Shown piece after piece: positions 24,926-36,346 of a stretch of DNA of 64,000 bases (the first letter of the stretch is position 1; the number at the start of each line of letters is the position of its first letter). The translations under genes were made by a program, and so were the position numbers. This DNA is from Erpobdella octoculata (Eukaryota; Annelida; Clitellata; Hirudinida; Erpobdellidae). The stretch is from contig OZ022240.1 in assembly GCA_963978895.1 (NCBI GenBank), forward strand, positions 14,380,720 to 14,444,719, in the 5' to 3' direction. Below the pieces are notes generated by a model. It did no database searches. It was not told where the DNA came from and saw only the letters and a list, made by a program, of their open reading frames with translations.

Positions 24926-26434
24926 TAGGGATGTCACGGGTAGTACTTTTTGGAGTTTTCGGGTTCGGGTTTGTGAAACTAGAGTTTTCGGGTTCGGGTT
25001 CGGGATTGTGAAACTAGAGTTTTCGGGTTCGGGTTCGGGTTTGTAAAACTCGAGTTTTCGGGTTCGGGTTCGGGTTTGTGAAACTCAGGTTTTCGGGTTC
25101 GGGTTCGGGTTTGTAGTTTTCCAAAAACCGGGTTCGGGTTCGGGTTCGGGTACTGGCTTATGATTTCAAATTCGTGGATTGATTTTAAATTTACCTAGTG
25201 TATATACATATACAAACGAGAGCGATCAATTCATCCATTGGAAATTACACGTATTGAATAAACTCTAACAAGTTAATTTTTTAGCTTTCCAAATAATGTG
25301 ATTTTTTGGCCGAAGAAGGCTTAATTATTTTAGTTCGTTCGCGGCTCGGTCCGGCCAGATAATCAGGCGGATTAGTGGTCTAGCTTACACACTCACCAAT
25401 AAAATGACCTATTTGTGTTATTTGTTACGCAAAGGTGATAATACAAAACTTGTATGGCTTGCGATTAGTATAATACGTTATCTCTTAAATTATTGTAATT
25501 TATTAATTTTTTTCGCGGCTCGGTCCGGTTGGGTAATCAGGCGGATTAGTGTTCTAGCTTACACATTTGCCAATAAAATGACTGTGACGCATAGATCATT
25601 TATAGACTTTGCCAGTTAAAGTTTAGGATTATGCAAGATTATCTTTATAACAAATCAGAAAAACTTTGAGTATATGAATGAATAAATATAAGGTTATATA
25701 ACTGAAGTAAAAAGTTTAGAGTCATGGCTATCCGCGATTTCTTCGACCGAAGAAGGCTTAATTATTTTAGTTTGTTCGCGGCTTGAAGAAAAAAAGGGTC
25801 ACTTTAGACGAAGACCCTCTTTTGTGGTGGAAAGATAACAGAACAAACTTTCCAAATTTAGCGGTGATCGCTAAACGCTACTTGGCGGCCCCAGCTACCA
25901 GCGTTCCATCGGAACCGTTGTTCAGTGGTACTGCAATTATTTATGAGCCGCTAAGGAACCGATTATCAGGCAAGACAGCAGAAAAACGGTTGTTTATGAA
26001 GTACAACTTGCCTGAAATCGGTTCCTAATACTATTTCATTTTTAATAAACTTGAAAAGTTATGAAAACTCTGTTTGTGTTGCTATTTTTAAAACTGGAAT
26101 AAATATTTATTTACTAAAAAAATTTATTTGTTCACAACTCCGAGTTCGGGTATTAGGCTTATAAATTTTCAGGTACGGGTTCGGGTATCAAGTTTTCACA
26201 TTTTCGGGTTCGAGTTCGGGTTCGGGTAACAAGTTTTCTCATTTTCGGGTTCGGGTTCGGGTATCAAGTTTTCACATTTTCGGGTTCGGGTATCAAATTT
26301 TCACAATTTCGGGTTCGAGTTCGGGTTCGGGTATCAAATTTTCACAATTTCGGGTTCGAGTTCGGGTTCGGGTATCAGAAAAAGACCGGGTAGTACCGAA
26401 CTCGTGTTCGGGTTCGGTACCCGTGACATCCCTA
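24926..26434 (+). mobile_element. hAT element with dense GGGTTC subterminal arrays
   Basis: Perfect duplications CTGAGAAC (24918-24925 and 26435-26442) flank terminal repeats TAGGGATGTCACGGGTA. About 200 bp inside the left end and 280 bp inside the right end are built from GGGTTC hexamers, in larger units of about 45-55 bp (TTTTCGGGTTCGGGTTCGGG). The frame at 25783-26028 is the hAT C-terminal dimerisation region (DEDPLLWWKDNRTNFPNL, APATSVPSEPLFSG, LRNRLSGKTAEKRLF). The interior also duplicates a TTCGCGGCTCGGTCCGG segment (about 25338 and 25506). No catalytic core is present. Confidence 0.95.
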
Positions 26435-26442
26435 CTGAGAAC

Positions 26443-27011
26443 TATGTTGTGTCAAAATTTCGTACCAATTGGTGCAGCCGGCCTCGAGTTTAGCGCTTAG
26501 CAACACGTTTGTTTTATTTTTTTATAATAGTTTATAGTCCTTTACACCAGGACTGAAATGGCTATATGTAGGAAACGCCTAAGTACCTCCTGTCGTGGAT
26601 CATAATTTAATTCTTTTAACTTTTCCTTTGGCCCAGTCTTTTGGTCCTGCCTTGGTGGGTGGCTAACAATAGCTGAACCAAAAGACTGTGCGTTGTCTCG
26701 ATATTTTTATGCGATCTGTCAATTTTTTTCTAGCAAAATTACACTAGAGGCCTACACTTTTTGACCATATCTCAAAAAGCGCTTGTTTTAAAATTTTAAA
26801 CGAAGTATATGTTTTGTAAACAATATTAATGCATATCGACATGATACAGTTGTTTGATCTTAATTTTTAACGTATTTTCTTAAAATTCAACAAAAAACGT
26901 TAGGATGGCGGTAATACCCCACTTTATCTTATACGAATGTAGGGAATTTCCCCTGTATACATTCTCTCACTGACAGACCCTATGACATTTCTTCCCGGAC
27001 ATTTTCTTTTG
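26443..27011. other. spacer with a short inverted repeat
   Basis: CAGTCTTTTGGT at 26634-26645 and its exact complement at 26677-26688 could form a 12-bp hairpin. Otherwise nothing is recognised. It may be a small decayed element. Confidence 0.4.
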
Positions 27012-27203
27012 TGTTGTTTAAACGAAAAATAAATACCGATAAGCAAACACTCAGTTTATTATAAACGATAAAAAAGAGACTGTCACTGAAAGGCACTGAA
27101 AACTAGTGAAACAAACAAAGAAAAAGGGAAGGGCAAATAAACTTCCGCGTTACATAGATCATAATAACAAAGATATCAGTTATTTATAGTTCAATACCTA
27201 ACA
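27012..27203 (-). repeat. LTR (3' end of the minus-strand Gypsy element)
   Basis: 192 bp, reading on the minus strand TGTTAGGTATTG...TTTAAACAACA, with a polypurine tract (AAGGGG, complement near 27210) just upstream. The part 27012-27100 matches 33298-33360 plus 33749-33770, the LTR at the other end. Confidence 0.85.
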
Positions 27204-27618
27204 GTCTAACCCCTTGTGTTCATAATCCTTTAAATAGGAAGGGGGCTTGATGATTCGCCTCGGCTGGACCTCTGGTTCTTTTCATAGGTTCGCCTCATGT
27301 GGAACATCTGCAACTGCTGCTGGAATACCATCTGGTTCCTTTGGTAGGGCTACCTCAGGTTGAAAATCTGATGCATTGTCCTGGTGCTGTACAGTGTGCT
27401 TTCGGATAAAATCTACATGTCGTTTCATCTGCTTACCATCTGGAGTTTTTGCTGCGTATGAGACTGGTCCTGTTGGCTCCTCTATGGTTGCAGGAATCCA
27501 TTCAGATTTTGGGCCATTACTTCTGATGACGACCGGGTCATTTGGATGAAATTGCCTTATTTTGTCAGTTATGGTTTCTGCCATCTTTTTGTCCTGTTGC
27601 CACTGTTTGTCTCGGCAG

Positions 27619-29051
27619 TAGGGTTGTTACAGTTACTGAATCTAAAACTGAAACATTCAGTTAACTGAATCTTTTTAGATTCAGTAACTTCAACTGAAAC
27701 TGAAACTGAATCTTTTTTAAAAACTGTAACTGAAACTGAATCTATTGAGAAAACTGAATATAACTGAATCTTTTAGAATGAATATTTTTTATCATTTTAT
27801 TATATTATTTTTATGTTTGCGGTTAAATGTTTTGATTCTATGGCACGGACGATAACTCGGTCGAAGTTAGGAATAGTTCTTTCTTTTTGTTTCGTGTTAG
27901 TGTTCTGTTGCTTGCGTTGTTTTTCGAAGATTTTCAAGTTTTTAGAATTACCAGAATGGAAGATACTAGTGTTAGTAGTAACATTGTTATGGACGAATCT
28001 ACCGAGGAAGAAGTATCGTTTATTCAACAAAATGAGTCGGAATCTGCTTTAGGACCTCCAACGAAAAAAGCTAGATTCAACAAAACAAGGCCTATACTAA
28101 CCCGGTACATAAAATGTTTACAGGAGTTGGAGCCGATATTAAGTGCAATATTTGTTCTGTAATTTTGAAAGGTAAAAATGTCAAAAATTTAGAGTCTCAC
28201 TTGAGGAAGCATGAAACAGAATACGCAGAGTATATAGAGGAAAAAAATAGCTATGATATCAAAAACACAAAGTAAGTCTATTAAACGACCCTTTTCATAT
28301 TTGAAAAACCAGGCAACAATTGAAAACTGTTTTGTTGTTAAAGAACGCAAAAATGACATTAAAAAAGGCTCCAATGCCTATAATAAGGCTGCCCATGCTA
28401 TCGCCTCAGCATTTGCTGCAAACAGTTCGCCATTTCTTTTGATCGAAGAACCTTCTATTAAAAATATGTTTGCAGTTGTGTCGGAAGGTCGTTTACTAAC
28501 CTTGCCGAACAAACACGATATATCCACAAAAGTGTCCGAATTAGTAAAAGAATTAAAAAGATCTGTTGAATTATCATTGAATTCAGCGAAGTATGTGTCA
28601 ATCACAACAGATGGTCACGGCCATGTTATTCATCGGTAAGGATGGGAATAACTTGCCATTATTTTGATCGAAACATCAATAAAATAAGAAGAGCTCTTCT
28701 GACTTGTAGAACAATTACGCAACCCCATACAGGCTTTGCTCTTAGCAGATGTTGGCATAATTTGGGTGACGACAAGCTGGAAGCTGAAGTCTTTTATAAA
28801 TTCAAGAAGGAATTTTTAGGCTAAATACATTTTTTAAACATGTCTGTGTTGCAAAATGTTTGTTATAGTAAATTTCTTCTTGGTAGTTTACCTAAAAAAA
28901 TTGAAAAAAAAACTGAATCTAACTGTAACTGAAACTGAAACTGAATCTTTAAAGATTCAGTTTACTGAAACTGAAACTGAATCTTTGTAAAGTTTCAGTT
29001 ACTTTAACTGAAACTGAAACTGAATCTTTTTTCAAAACTGTAACAACCCTA
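27619..29051 (+). mobile_element. hAT element with ACTGAA subterminal arrays, nested in Gypsy integrase
   Basis: Perfect duplications CTCGGCAG (27611-27618 and 29052-29059) flank terminal repeats TAGGGTTGTTACAGTTAC and its complement. Both ends are packed with AACTGAAACTGAATC repeats (27640-27770 and 28905-29045). The interior codes in several frames: a BED zinc finger (CNICSVILKGKNVKNLESHL, near 28135-28205), KNQATIENCFVVKERK and SAKYVSITTDG near 28310-28610, and a C-terminal piece with LLTCRTITQPHTGF. The core is mostly deleted. Confidence 0.94.
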
Positions 29052-29405
29052 CTCGGCAGTAATCAAGATACAGATGATCAAGACATGTTCTAAATTTTCT
29101 GCTCATGAGTAATTTTGCTGGACTTGATCCTGTTGCCGTTGATGGAGTAATGCGAGAATTTAGCAAGAAAATTGACAATCTCTGATGCCAATTTCTTGTG
29201 ATAATCTTTTATAGACTGTTCTTTGTTGACTGGACTGTTCTCTCAGCTTGGCCATTGCTAGAAGCATGATAAGGAAATACTAGTATAGATTGTATTAAGT
29301 TTCTTTTGCAGAAATCCTGGAATTCATTTGACGTGAATTGCGGTCCGTTGTCGGACACAATGAAGTCTGGCAGTGGCAAACACTCCTCGGAGTACTGTTA
29401 TGGTA

Positions 29406-30538
29406 GGGGAGACCGGGGCATGTTGAACCAATTTTTATAACTTTACTCAGTACACATTTATTATTGCAGTAAAACATCTTGAAATAGGTTATTATTATAA
29501 ACAAATATGTTTATTACGTATACCAAAAATTATTTTTAATTTTAAGATTTTTCCTTGACCATAGAAGAAAATATTAGCAAGCCCGTCATGTGGTTCAACT
29601 TACCCCGTTAACGGGGCACGTTGAACCAATATTTTATAACTGCTGTTGCTAAGCAGTTATTGTTCTAATGAAACATTTTCAAATGTACAAATGTTATCTA
29701 AGTCAAATTGATTTATCTTCAATCTTCTATTTTACTTTATATCTCCAATAAAATTCGGATTTCGCAATTTTTTGGTTTTGTTGTATTTGAGGTTTTTAAG
29801 TTCATCTAATTTATTACAAAAGTTGCGTAATTATTATAATTAATATTACTAATAATAAGTTCTTGTGTTACGAAACGCTATGGATTAAATCATTAAAGCT
29901 GCTTAATGCTGCTTACGTAATTATTGTAACAACTTGTGTGTTTTAGAATGGTTATTGGGTTATTGTGAGAACACGCAATGACCCTGAAAAAAACCCAGAC
30001 AAAACAGCTAATAAAAAAATCTAATAACTGATAAAAATATCTAATAATTGACAAAAATTTCTATTAAAATTATCTAATAAAATATCTAACAATTATAACA
30101 AGTCAAATCATCACCATGATAAAATATTGTTGGTTCAACGTGCCCCTAACAAAATGGTTCAACATGCCCCAATCGTATTGGTCCTAGTATTTTAACTGTA
30201 GGCTGATTAATATGTTACTGATGCGAGAAAGAAAACACGTACTGTGTTACTGGATAAAAACACAACAAAAATATGTATCTTAAAATTACTCACTTTCTTT
30301 GCAATTGTGTTTTAAAGAACAATAACGTCAACGACTCAAAATTACTCGAAACCGGAAAAATCACTTATATCGCGATTATTTTAAAATTAACATACATAAA
30401 CATCACAAATCAACACAGCTACTTCTATTTATATTATTAGTCCAAACTATGAAACTCTGACAAAAAAAATTCTATAAATAAGCAAATTTACCCATCTGGT
30501 TCAACCTGCCCCGTGGTTCAACATGCCCCGGTCTCCCC
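29406..30538. mobile_element. TA-target inverted-repeat element with GGGGCANGTTGAACCA modules
   Basis: The element has TA at both borders (29404-29405 and 30539-30540). Removing it and one TA restores continuity of the integrase frame. The termini are GGGGAGACCGGGGCATGTTG followed by AACCA, identical over 25 bp. The module GGGGCANGTTGAACCA (with small variants) occurs seven times: forward at 29415 and 29613, reverse at 29591, 30131, 30155, 30497 and 30514. I see no transposase. Confidence 0.87.
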
Positions 30539-30859
30539 TACTTTCAGCTGTTGTTTTCTTGTGTGCAACTTCAATCCATTTGGAGTAAGCATCTACAATA
30601 ATAAGAAATTCTGGCCTTGGAAATATCCGGCAAAATCGATTTGAATTTCCCATGGATGAGTAGGAGCGTGCGGTGGTACATGTTGATGTATCTGACAAGT
30701 TTATCACGTAGAAACTAAGTTTTCAATATCTTTATCTATACCAGGCCACCACACATAAGAACGTGCTAAACTTTTCCTTCGTACGATGCTTGGGTGAGCG
30801 ATGTGGTCTGTGGAGTTCGACACAATCTTGTACTTATAGTCTAAGAATCTTAGACTTTG

Positions 30860-31380
30860 TGTTGATTTTTTCATAGATAGATGTATATTTAATCCAAATA
30901 TTTTAAACTTTTTTTCTCCGTAGATTTTAGAGATTTTGAGCTTTCTTCTGATTTTATTCAATTTTTTGTAGATATTTGTACAATACATTAAACAAGTTTT
31001 GAAATTGGAATTTTTTATAGCTTTTCTGGCAAATCAAACAATAATAAGATGCTTGTACAATACAGTAAACTCGTTTTTAAATTGGAATTTTTCATAGCAT
31101 TTTAGCAAATCAAAGAAATAATATATTGCCAAATGTTGCAGTAAATATTTTAAGCTAGCTGTGAACAAATTTCAAAATCAGCCCATCTTTTAATTATTAT
31201 TATTGCCAAATGCTGTATTAAATTTAAAATCTTCCCATTTCTTTATCGGTTTATATCGGTAAAGTTATTGCCGATTAATATAAATAATGAATATTCATGT
31301 AACCAAAAAGACTCTAAATCGTTTTCGGGAGGCCATCTTCACATCTCACTCAAAACTTGCTCATCTCCGATATACCTATT
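30860..31380. repeat. AT-rich insertion inside the Gypsy body with an internal 78-bp duplication
   Basis: GTACAATACATTAAAC at about 30976 and GTACAATACAGTAAAC at about 31054 start two diverged copies of a 78-bp unit (AAATTGGAATTTTT, GCAAATCAAA). TTGCCAAATG also recurs near 31127 and 31204. The Gypsy coding trace stops on both sides. The identity is unknown; a solo LTR or small element is possible. Confidence 0.5.
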
Positions 31381-31403
31381 CTATATATATGCTCGGGATA
31401 GCT

Positions 31404-31565
31404 CAGGATCACGTCGTGTGAGTTGTGCCACTTCTGAAGCTATCAAAGATGGTGATGGAAGATCATCTAAAAAGAAGACATCTGCAGGATCACGTCGTGT
31501 GAGTTGTGCCACTTCTGAAGCTATCAAAGATGGTGATGGAAGATCATCTAAAAAGAAGACATCTG
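31404..31565 (-). repeat. exact 81-bp tandem duplication in Gypsy pol
   Basis: Two copies of an 81-bp unit (31404-31484 and 31485-31565) add 27 codons in frame, repeating DPADVFFLDDLPSPSLIASE. I see no differences between the copies, so the event is recent relative to the stops around it. Confidence 0.93.
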
Positions 31566-32210
31566 CAGGATCTGACACATAAGCCTTCGATGGAGAGCAT
31601 GATAAACGGCTTAATGCCTCAGCATTTGAGATGATTTTTCCTGGCTTGTGGATTAAATTGAAATCGTAGGCACTAAGGATAACTGACCATCTTATCATTC
31701 TTGGAAAAATAATATCTGGTGTGGGCTTGTTGTGAGTGAGCAGTCCCAACAAAAGTTTGTGGTTTGTGAAAAGCAAATATTTCCTTCAATACAAGAAATG
31801 ATAAAATTTCTTAACTCCAACTACTACTGCAAATGCTTCCTTGTCAATCTGAGCGTAGTTACGTTTGGCTGAAGTCAGAGTTCTTGACGCGAAAGCAATT
31901 GGCAATTCTTTCCCTTCATTTGACGTTTGGCTGAGGACTGCTCCAACACCAAAAAAAGATGCATCACAAATGAACGTTCTGGGAAACTTGGGATCGAATG
32001 GATAAAGAACACTGTCGGAAGTCAGCAGTTTCTTTACTGATTGGAAACATTTGTCGTAGTGTTTTGTCTATTTCCATGTAGAACCCTTGTCTAGAAGTCG
32101 ATGCAGGGGCTCAGCAACGTCGGTTTTTCCTTTCAAGAAACTATTGTAAAAATTAAGTATTTTTAAAAAAACTTGCAATTCTGTTTTATTCTCAGGAATC
32201 TTAGCATCTT

Positions 32211-32360
32211 GAATTGCGGCCAACTTTTCTTGTGATGGGTTTATACCAGATGCGTCAATTTTTTATCCTAGAAAATTATTAGATTGAATTGTGGCCAACT
32301 TTTCTTGTGATGGGTGTAGACCAGATGCGTCAATTCTGTATCCTAGAAAATTAATATGCA
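32211..32360 (-). repeat. diverged 75-bp tandem duplication in Gypsy pol
   Basis: GAATTGCGGCCAACTTTTC at 32211 and GAATTGTGGCCAACTTTTC at 32286 begin two copies of a 75-bp unit encoding FLGYRIDASGLHPSQEKLA-like peptides. The copies differ at several bases, and the upstream one has a stop. Confidence 0.88.
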
Positions 32361-33297
32361 TTTATCATTCTCTAAAACGTTGCAAAACATCTCGTAGTTT
32401 TTTGCTAAGTACTTGAAGAGATAAAGCGTAGATGAGGATGTCATCAAAATACGGTGTGACTCCTTCCATGTTGTCTAACAAATCTTCTATAACCTGCTGA
32501 AATATACCAGGTGCAACACTTATTCCGAACTGAAGTCTCTTCACCTTGAAAGCACCTCGATGTGTGATGATCGTCTGCGCTTCAGCTGATTCGTCAGTAA
32601 CAGGAAGTTGTAGATAAGCTTGGGCCATATCTAATTTTGCAAAATAGTTTCCACCTACTAACGTGGAAAGCAGGTGTTGCACAGAAGGAATCGGGTAAGA
32701 GTACTCTGGTAGAGCTCGATTATTGTGACCTTATAATCACCACACAATGGTATGTCGCCTGTCGATTTAATTATTGGCACTACAGGTGTTGACCATCTTG
32801 GATTGTTGATCGGCTCCAAAACGCCTTCTTTTGTGAGGCGATCAATTTCGTTTATTTGATTTTAGCACGGATCGCTAACGGAACGTTTCTGGCTTTGAAA
32901 CGAAGTGGAGTCAAGTTTGGATTCACTGGTAGAGAAACAGATGGTCCCTTGTACGTACCTAGAGTCTCTGAAAACACATCACTGATTTCATTGAGTAACA
33001 AAACTGCTCTCTTTCTATGTTCATCTATTATATTTTATATTATATGCAATGCAATGATACTCCAACTGTTCAGAATAAATATCCCAATTTGTCGGATTTG
33101 TAACATCAAATGGCTGAAGGTTACGAGAGTCGAGAAGAAAAATCGTTTGTTTTTGTGGATTAAGAGACAAACTCAGCAAATTTTTAATTAACTTCTGATC
33201 TGTTCTCGCAGCTTACAACAATTATCGCCCTGGGTTGAAAGTTTCGATTTTATGCTAATAAGTATCTTTTTCAATCCCATCCTCGTCGCCAATTTTG

Positions 33298-33775
33298 TGT
33301 TGTTTAAACCAAAAACAAACACCGATAATTGGTATAATCAAACACTCAGTTTATTATAAATGACTAGCGGTGTACCCGGCGTTGCCCGGGGTTTTTATAG
33401 GTTTTCTAACGTTTTTCTCTTTCGCTCTCGTTTCCTTCTCTGCTTGCTTTCACGTTCCCGGTCGCTTTCCCGTTCACGCTTGCTCTCCTTTTTCCAGTCG
33501 CTTTCCTGATCGTTCGTTTGCTCTCGGTCGCTTTTCCGTTCCCGCTTGCTTTCCCGTTCCCGCTCATTTTCTAGATCCCGTTTCCGCTCGTTTTCCCGCT
33601 CCCGCTCCGCTCATTTTGTGACCGATTTTAATTTTTTTTACAAAAACCTTTTTCCATTGACTGTCAAGGTTGTGTAAAAATTTCATTTTGATCGGATGAA
33701 TGGTGTAGCAATGCATAAGTTACATACACACATAATCTCATATATATATAAGAAAGAGACTGTCACTGAAAGCTA
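33298..33775 (-). repeat. LTR (5' end of the minus-strand Gypsy), split by a Helitron
   Basis: 33298-33363 matches the left LTR from its TGTTGTTTAAAC end. The match resumes at 33749 with AAAGAGACTGTCACTGAAAG and is lost after about 33770, so the outer part is missing. The gap is exactly one Helitron. Confidence 0.85.
33364..33748 (-). mobile_element. Helitron inserted in the Gypsy LTR
   Basis: On the minus strand the terminus is a hairpin-forming CCCGGGCAACGCCGGGTACA, then CCGCTAG and host T. The body holds TTCCCGGTCGCTTTCCCG-type tandem repeats (33420-33610) and a conserved leader (GATCGGATGAATGGTGTAGC, near 33690). The 5' end lies in TATATATATGAG at about 33740. Comparison with the other LTR of the same Gypsy (27012-27203) shows an insertion between A and T without duplication. 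Confidence 0.9.
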
Positions 33776-33934
33776 AAGTTACGTAAAACATACAGGACCG
33801 AATTAATTACATGCCAGTTAGGCCATGGCTTAGGGCCCTGCTCTACTCATAAATTTAAAAAAATGTGGCTACTAACCAGAAACATATAAAGTAACCTATA
33901 TTAATGTTTTGGTAATGAATCTTTTCACAATTTC
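33776..33934. other. short spacer, no recognised feature
   Basis: Nothing supportable between the Gypsy LTR remnant and the Copia LTR. Confidence 0.4.
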
Positions 33935-35494
33935 TGTTGAGTTAGCCATTTTTAATGTTTGATAGGCGGATAATAATGATCTTATTTTACTCAAAATAAA
34001 CTACATGAATAACAACGATAATAAGACATCTTATGAACCCAACGACCTTTAATTACTTTACGACCCAGGTAGTAGGCATGGCTCAAAAGTATCATTGTTT
34101 GTTAGCGAATTCATTTCCTGTTTCCAGTTTCTAGATTATGAAGAAGATATAGCTTCATTGTACGTATTTGGCACATCGGACATTTTATAGCAGTAATGAA
34201 TATGAGTACTAATTGAGTGATCGTTGAGAACATAGTTACTCAGACACTTTGGTTTGTTTATGATTCGTTTAAGATACATGCAAACAAATGGATCTAAATT
34301 TGAATTATTTCGGGTTTCTATTTGTGCACTTTCATCACTTCTTTCATCTGCTTTTGTTTCAGGTAATTTTACAATCTCAGTTGCAGGTTCATTTTGTGTT
34401 GGAGTTTCAGTTTCAATAACAGTCTGTTTTCGATAAAGTAGTCATGAGAATAATTGTTAAAAACAACTTCGCTTTTATTTGAATCAAATTTGTTTGTAAA
34501 ACGCACACATCTTGATTTCTTCACAACTCCAGAATTCTTGAAATATATGAGATAAGCAGGGCTTTCATGATCATACCCTAGAAATACGGCTTTCTCGCTT
34601 CTCTGGTCAAGTTTCTTCACTTTCTTCTTTTGTATAAGAATGAATCGGCTTGCCCTCTGTGACAGACTTTGCACTGTGTTTTTTCTTTTTACATTCTGTC
34701 GTACTGTGCGATGTTCTTTTGCATACTTCACTTCACTTTTTTTAACTGTTTGGTTTTGTTCTTTGCGCTTTTTGCATTCAAAGGATTTGTGTCCATATTT
34801 TCGGCTTATGAAACACCTTTACTGTGTCTTCACGATGAAGTGGGTGGGCATGCTTTTCATTTTCTTCAAAACTTCGCAAAGCAATTTTGAATTCTGCAAA
34901 AGTATGCTCTTTGTCTGTCTGTGTTGTGACTGTACAGAAAGTCTTGTTTGTCACTGGTAGACCTTTCATGATCATAGCTATTAGTAAACCATCACTAACT
35001 ACTTCTCCAGCTCTTTTTAATAACGATGTTATTGTTTCAGCTCGTAGCATGTAGTCTGTTGTAGTTTCATTTTCTGACTTCGAAATGGTAGTTAATTTTG
35101 TGTACAACGATATAATTTTAGGTTTTGACTTACCTAAATAATGTTCCCGCAGGATTTCCAGTGCTCTTTTACCATTGTCTCTGGCATCTCGGATGACTAG
35201 TGAAAGGCTTCTATTATCTAGGCATTGAATGAGTTCTGCAAATGCTTCAGCATTTTCCTCAGGATCTGGTTCAGTAGTACATTCGAATACTTCGCGGAGT
35301 TTCTGTATCCTCATAACCCCTAAAAATTTTATTTCCCACATTTCGTACTTTCCTTCATCGCCATCAAACATTAAATTTGGAGCATCCTGGTCCCATAACC
35401 TGTTGAGTTAGCCATTTGTAATGTTTGATAGGCGGATAATAATGATTTTATTTTACTCAAAATAAACTACATGAATAACAACGATAATAAAACA
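33935..35494 (-). mobile_element. internally deleted Copia-type LTR retrotransposon with 94-bp LTRs
   Basis: The two LTRs (33935-34028 and 35401-35494) are each 94 bp, start TGTTGAG and end ACA on the plus strand, and differ at three positions. Next to the 5' LTR the minus strand reads GGTTATGGGACCAG, in the place of the primer-binding site. Gag is open at 35371-34778 (UBN2-type: LSLVIRDARDNGKRALEIL, VSDGLLIAMIMKGLP). A zinc-knuckle remnant (SFECKKRKE) runs at once into the end of integrase (QRSEKAVFLGYDHESPAYL, near 34590). Protease, most of integrase, RT and RNase H are gone. No target duplication is visible. Confidence 0.93.
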
Positions 35495-35531
35495 TATATA
35501 TATCTTCTATATATATAAAAATGAATGTTTG

Positions 35532-35567
<36 letters not shown>

Positions 35568-36300
35568 TTGTGCATTGCTACACCATTCATCCGATCGTAA
35601 TAAAATTTTCACACAACCTTGAGAGTCAAGGGGAATCAAATATAGAGAAAAAAATTTTGAAATCCGTCACAAGATGAGCGGAGCGGAGCGGGGCGGAGCG
35701 GAGCGGAGCGGGTGAGCGAGCGGGAACTATATCTACATATATAAAAATGAATGTTTGTATGTATGTATATAGGTATTGTATTCATGCATTGCTACACCAT
35801 TCATCCGATCGTAATGAAATTTTCACACAACCTTGGGAGTCAAGGGGAATCAAATATAGAGAAAACATTTTTGAAATCCGTCACAAAATGAGCAGAGCGG
35901 AGCGGGTGAGCGAGCGGGAACTATATATATGTATGTGCGTATGTATGTGTGTATGTATGTATGTATGTGTATGTGCATGTATGTGTGTCTGTGTGTGTGT
36001 GTTTATGTATGTACTGGCGGTTTTTCTAATGTTTGTCTCTTTCTCTCCCGTTTCCTTTCCCACCTGCTTTCCCACTCCTCTTCGCTTTCCCGTTTTCGGT
36101 CGTTTTCCCGTTGCAGGTCGCTTTACCGCTGCCGGTCGCTTTCCCGCTCCCGGTCGTTTTCCCGTTCCCGGTCGCTGTTCCGTTCCCGCTCACGTTTGCT
36201 CTCCCATTCCCGCTCACGCTTGCTTTTCCGTTCCCGCTCGCTGTCCGTTCCGGGTCGCTTTCCCGTTTCTATAATAGACAAACTAACCCACAAACATTCA
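35495..36300 (+). mobile_element. tandem Helitron copies
   Basis: Two tandem starts, TCTATATATATAAAAATG near 35505 and TCTACATATATAAAAATG near 35733, each open about 200 bp with ATTGCTACACCATTCATCCG, TTTTCACACAACCTTG and GAGCGGAGCGG repeats. The second runs on through (ATGT)n-like sequence into a reversed pyrimidine-rich block at 36020-36270. Open frames here are simple-sequence artefacts. Confidence 0.7.
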
Positions 36301-36346
36301 TATATATATATAGTCTTAGCAAATCTATTTTACGTTTTATAGGCTA

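Larger units (their letters stand above)
27204..33297 (-). pseudogene. Gypsy-type LTR retrotransposon body, minus strand, with nested insertions
   Basis: Reading right to left: a leader near 33275-33297 (TTGGCGACGAGG, close to the LTR), then a remnant of gag fused by deletion to the start of pol (about 33000-32820). Reverse transcriptase follows (FAKLDMAQAYLQLPV and TPYFDDILIYA, 32682-32365), RNase H (FICDASFFGVGAVLSQ, NYAQIDKEAFAVVV, about 31980-31790) and the tether region IHKPGKIISNAEALSRL. The integrase parts are SIVRRKSLARSYVWWPGID near 30770, FLIIVDAYSKWIEVAHKKT near 30580 and VSDNGPQFTSNEF near 29345, and the tail is 27584-27282. Stops and frameshifts are frequent. It is interrupted by elements at 27619-29051 and 29406-30538 and by unassigned DNA at about 30860-31380. 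Confidence 0.88.

Noticed and set aside
29406..30538. CRISPR-like array because of regularly recurring 16-bp modules
   Set aside because: Modules occur in both orientations at irregular spacing inside a TA-flanked inverted-repeat element in a eukaryotic genome.
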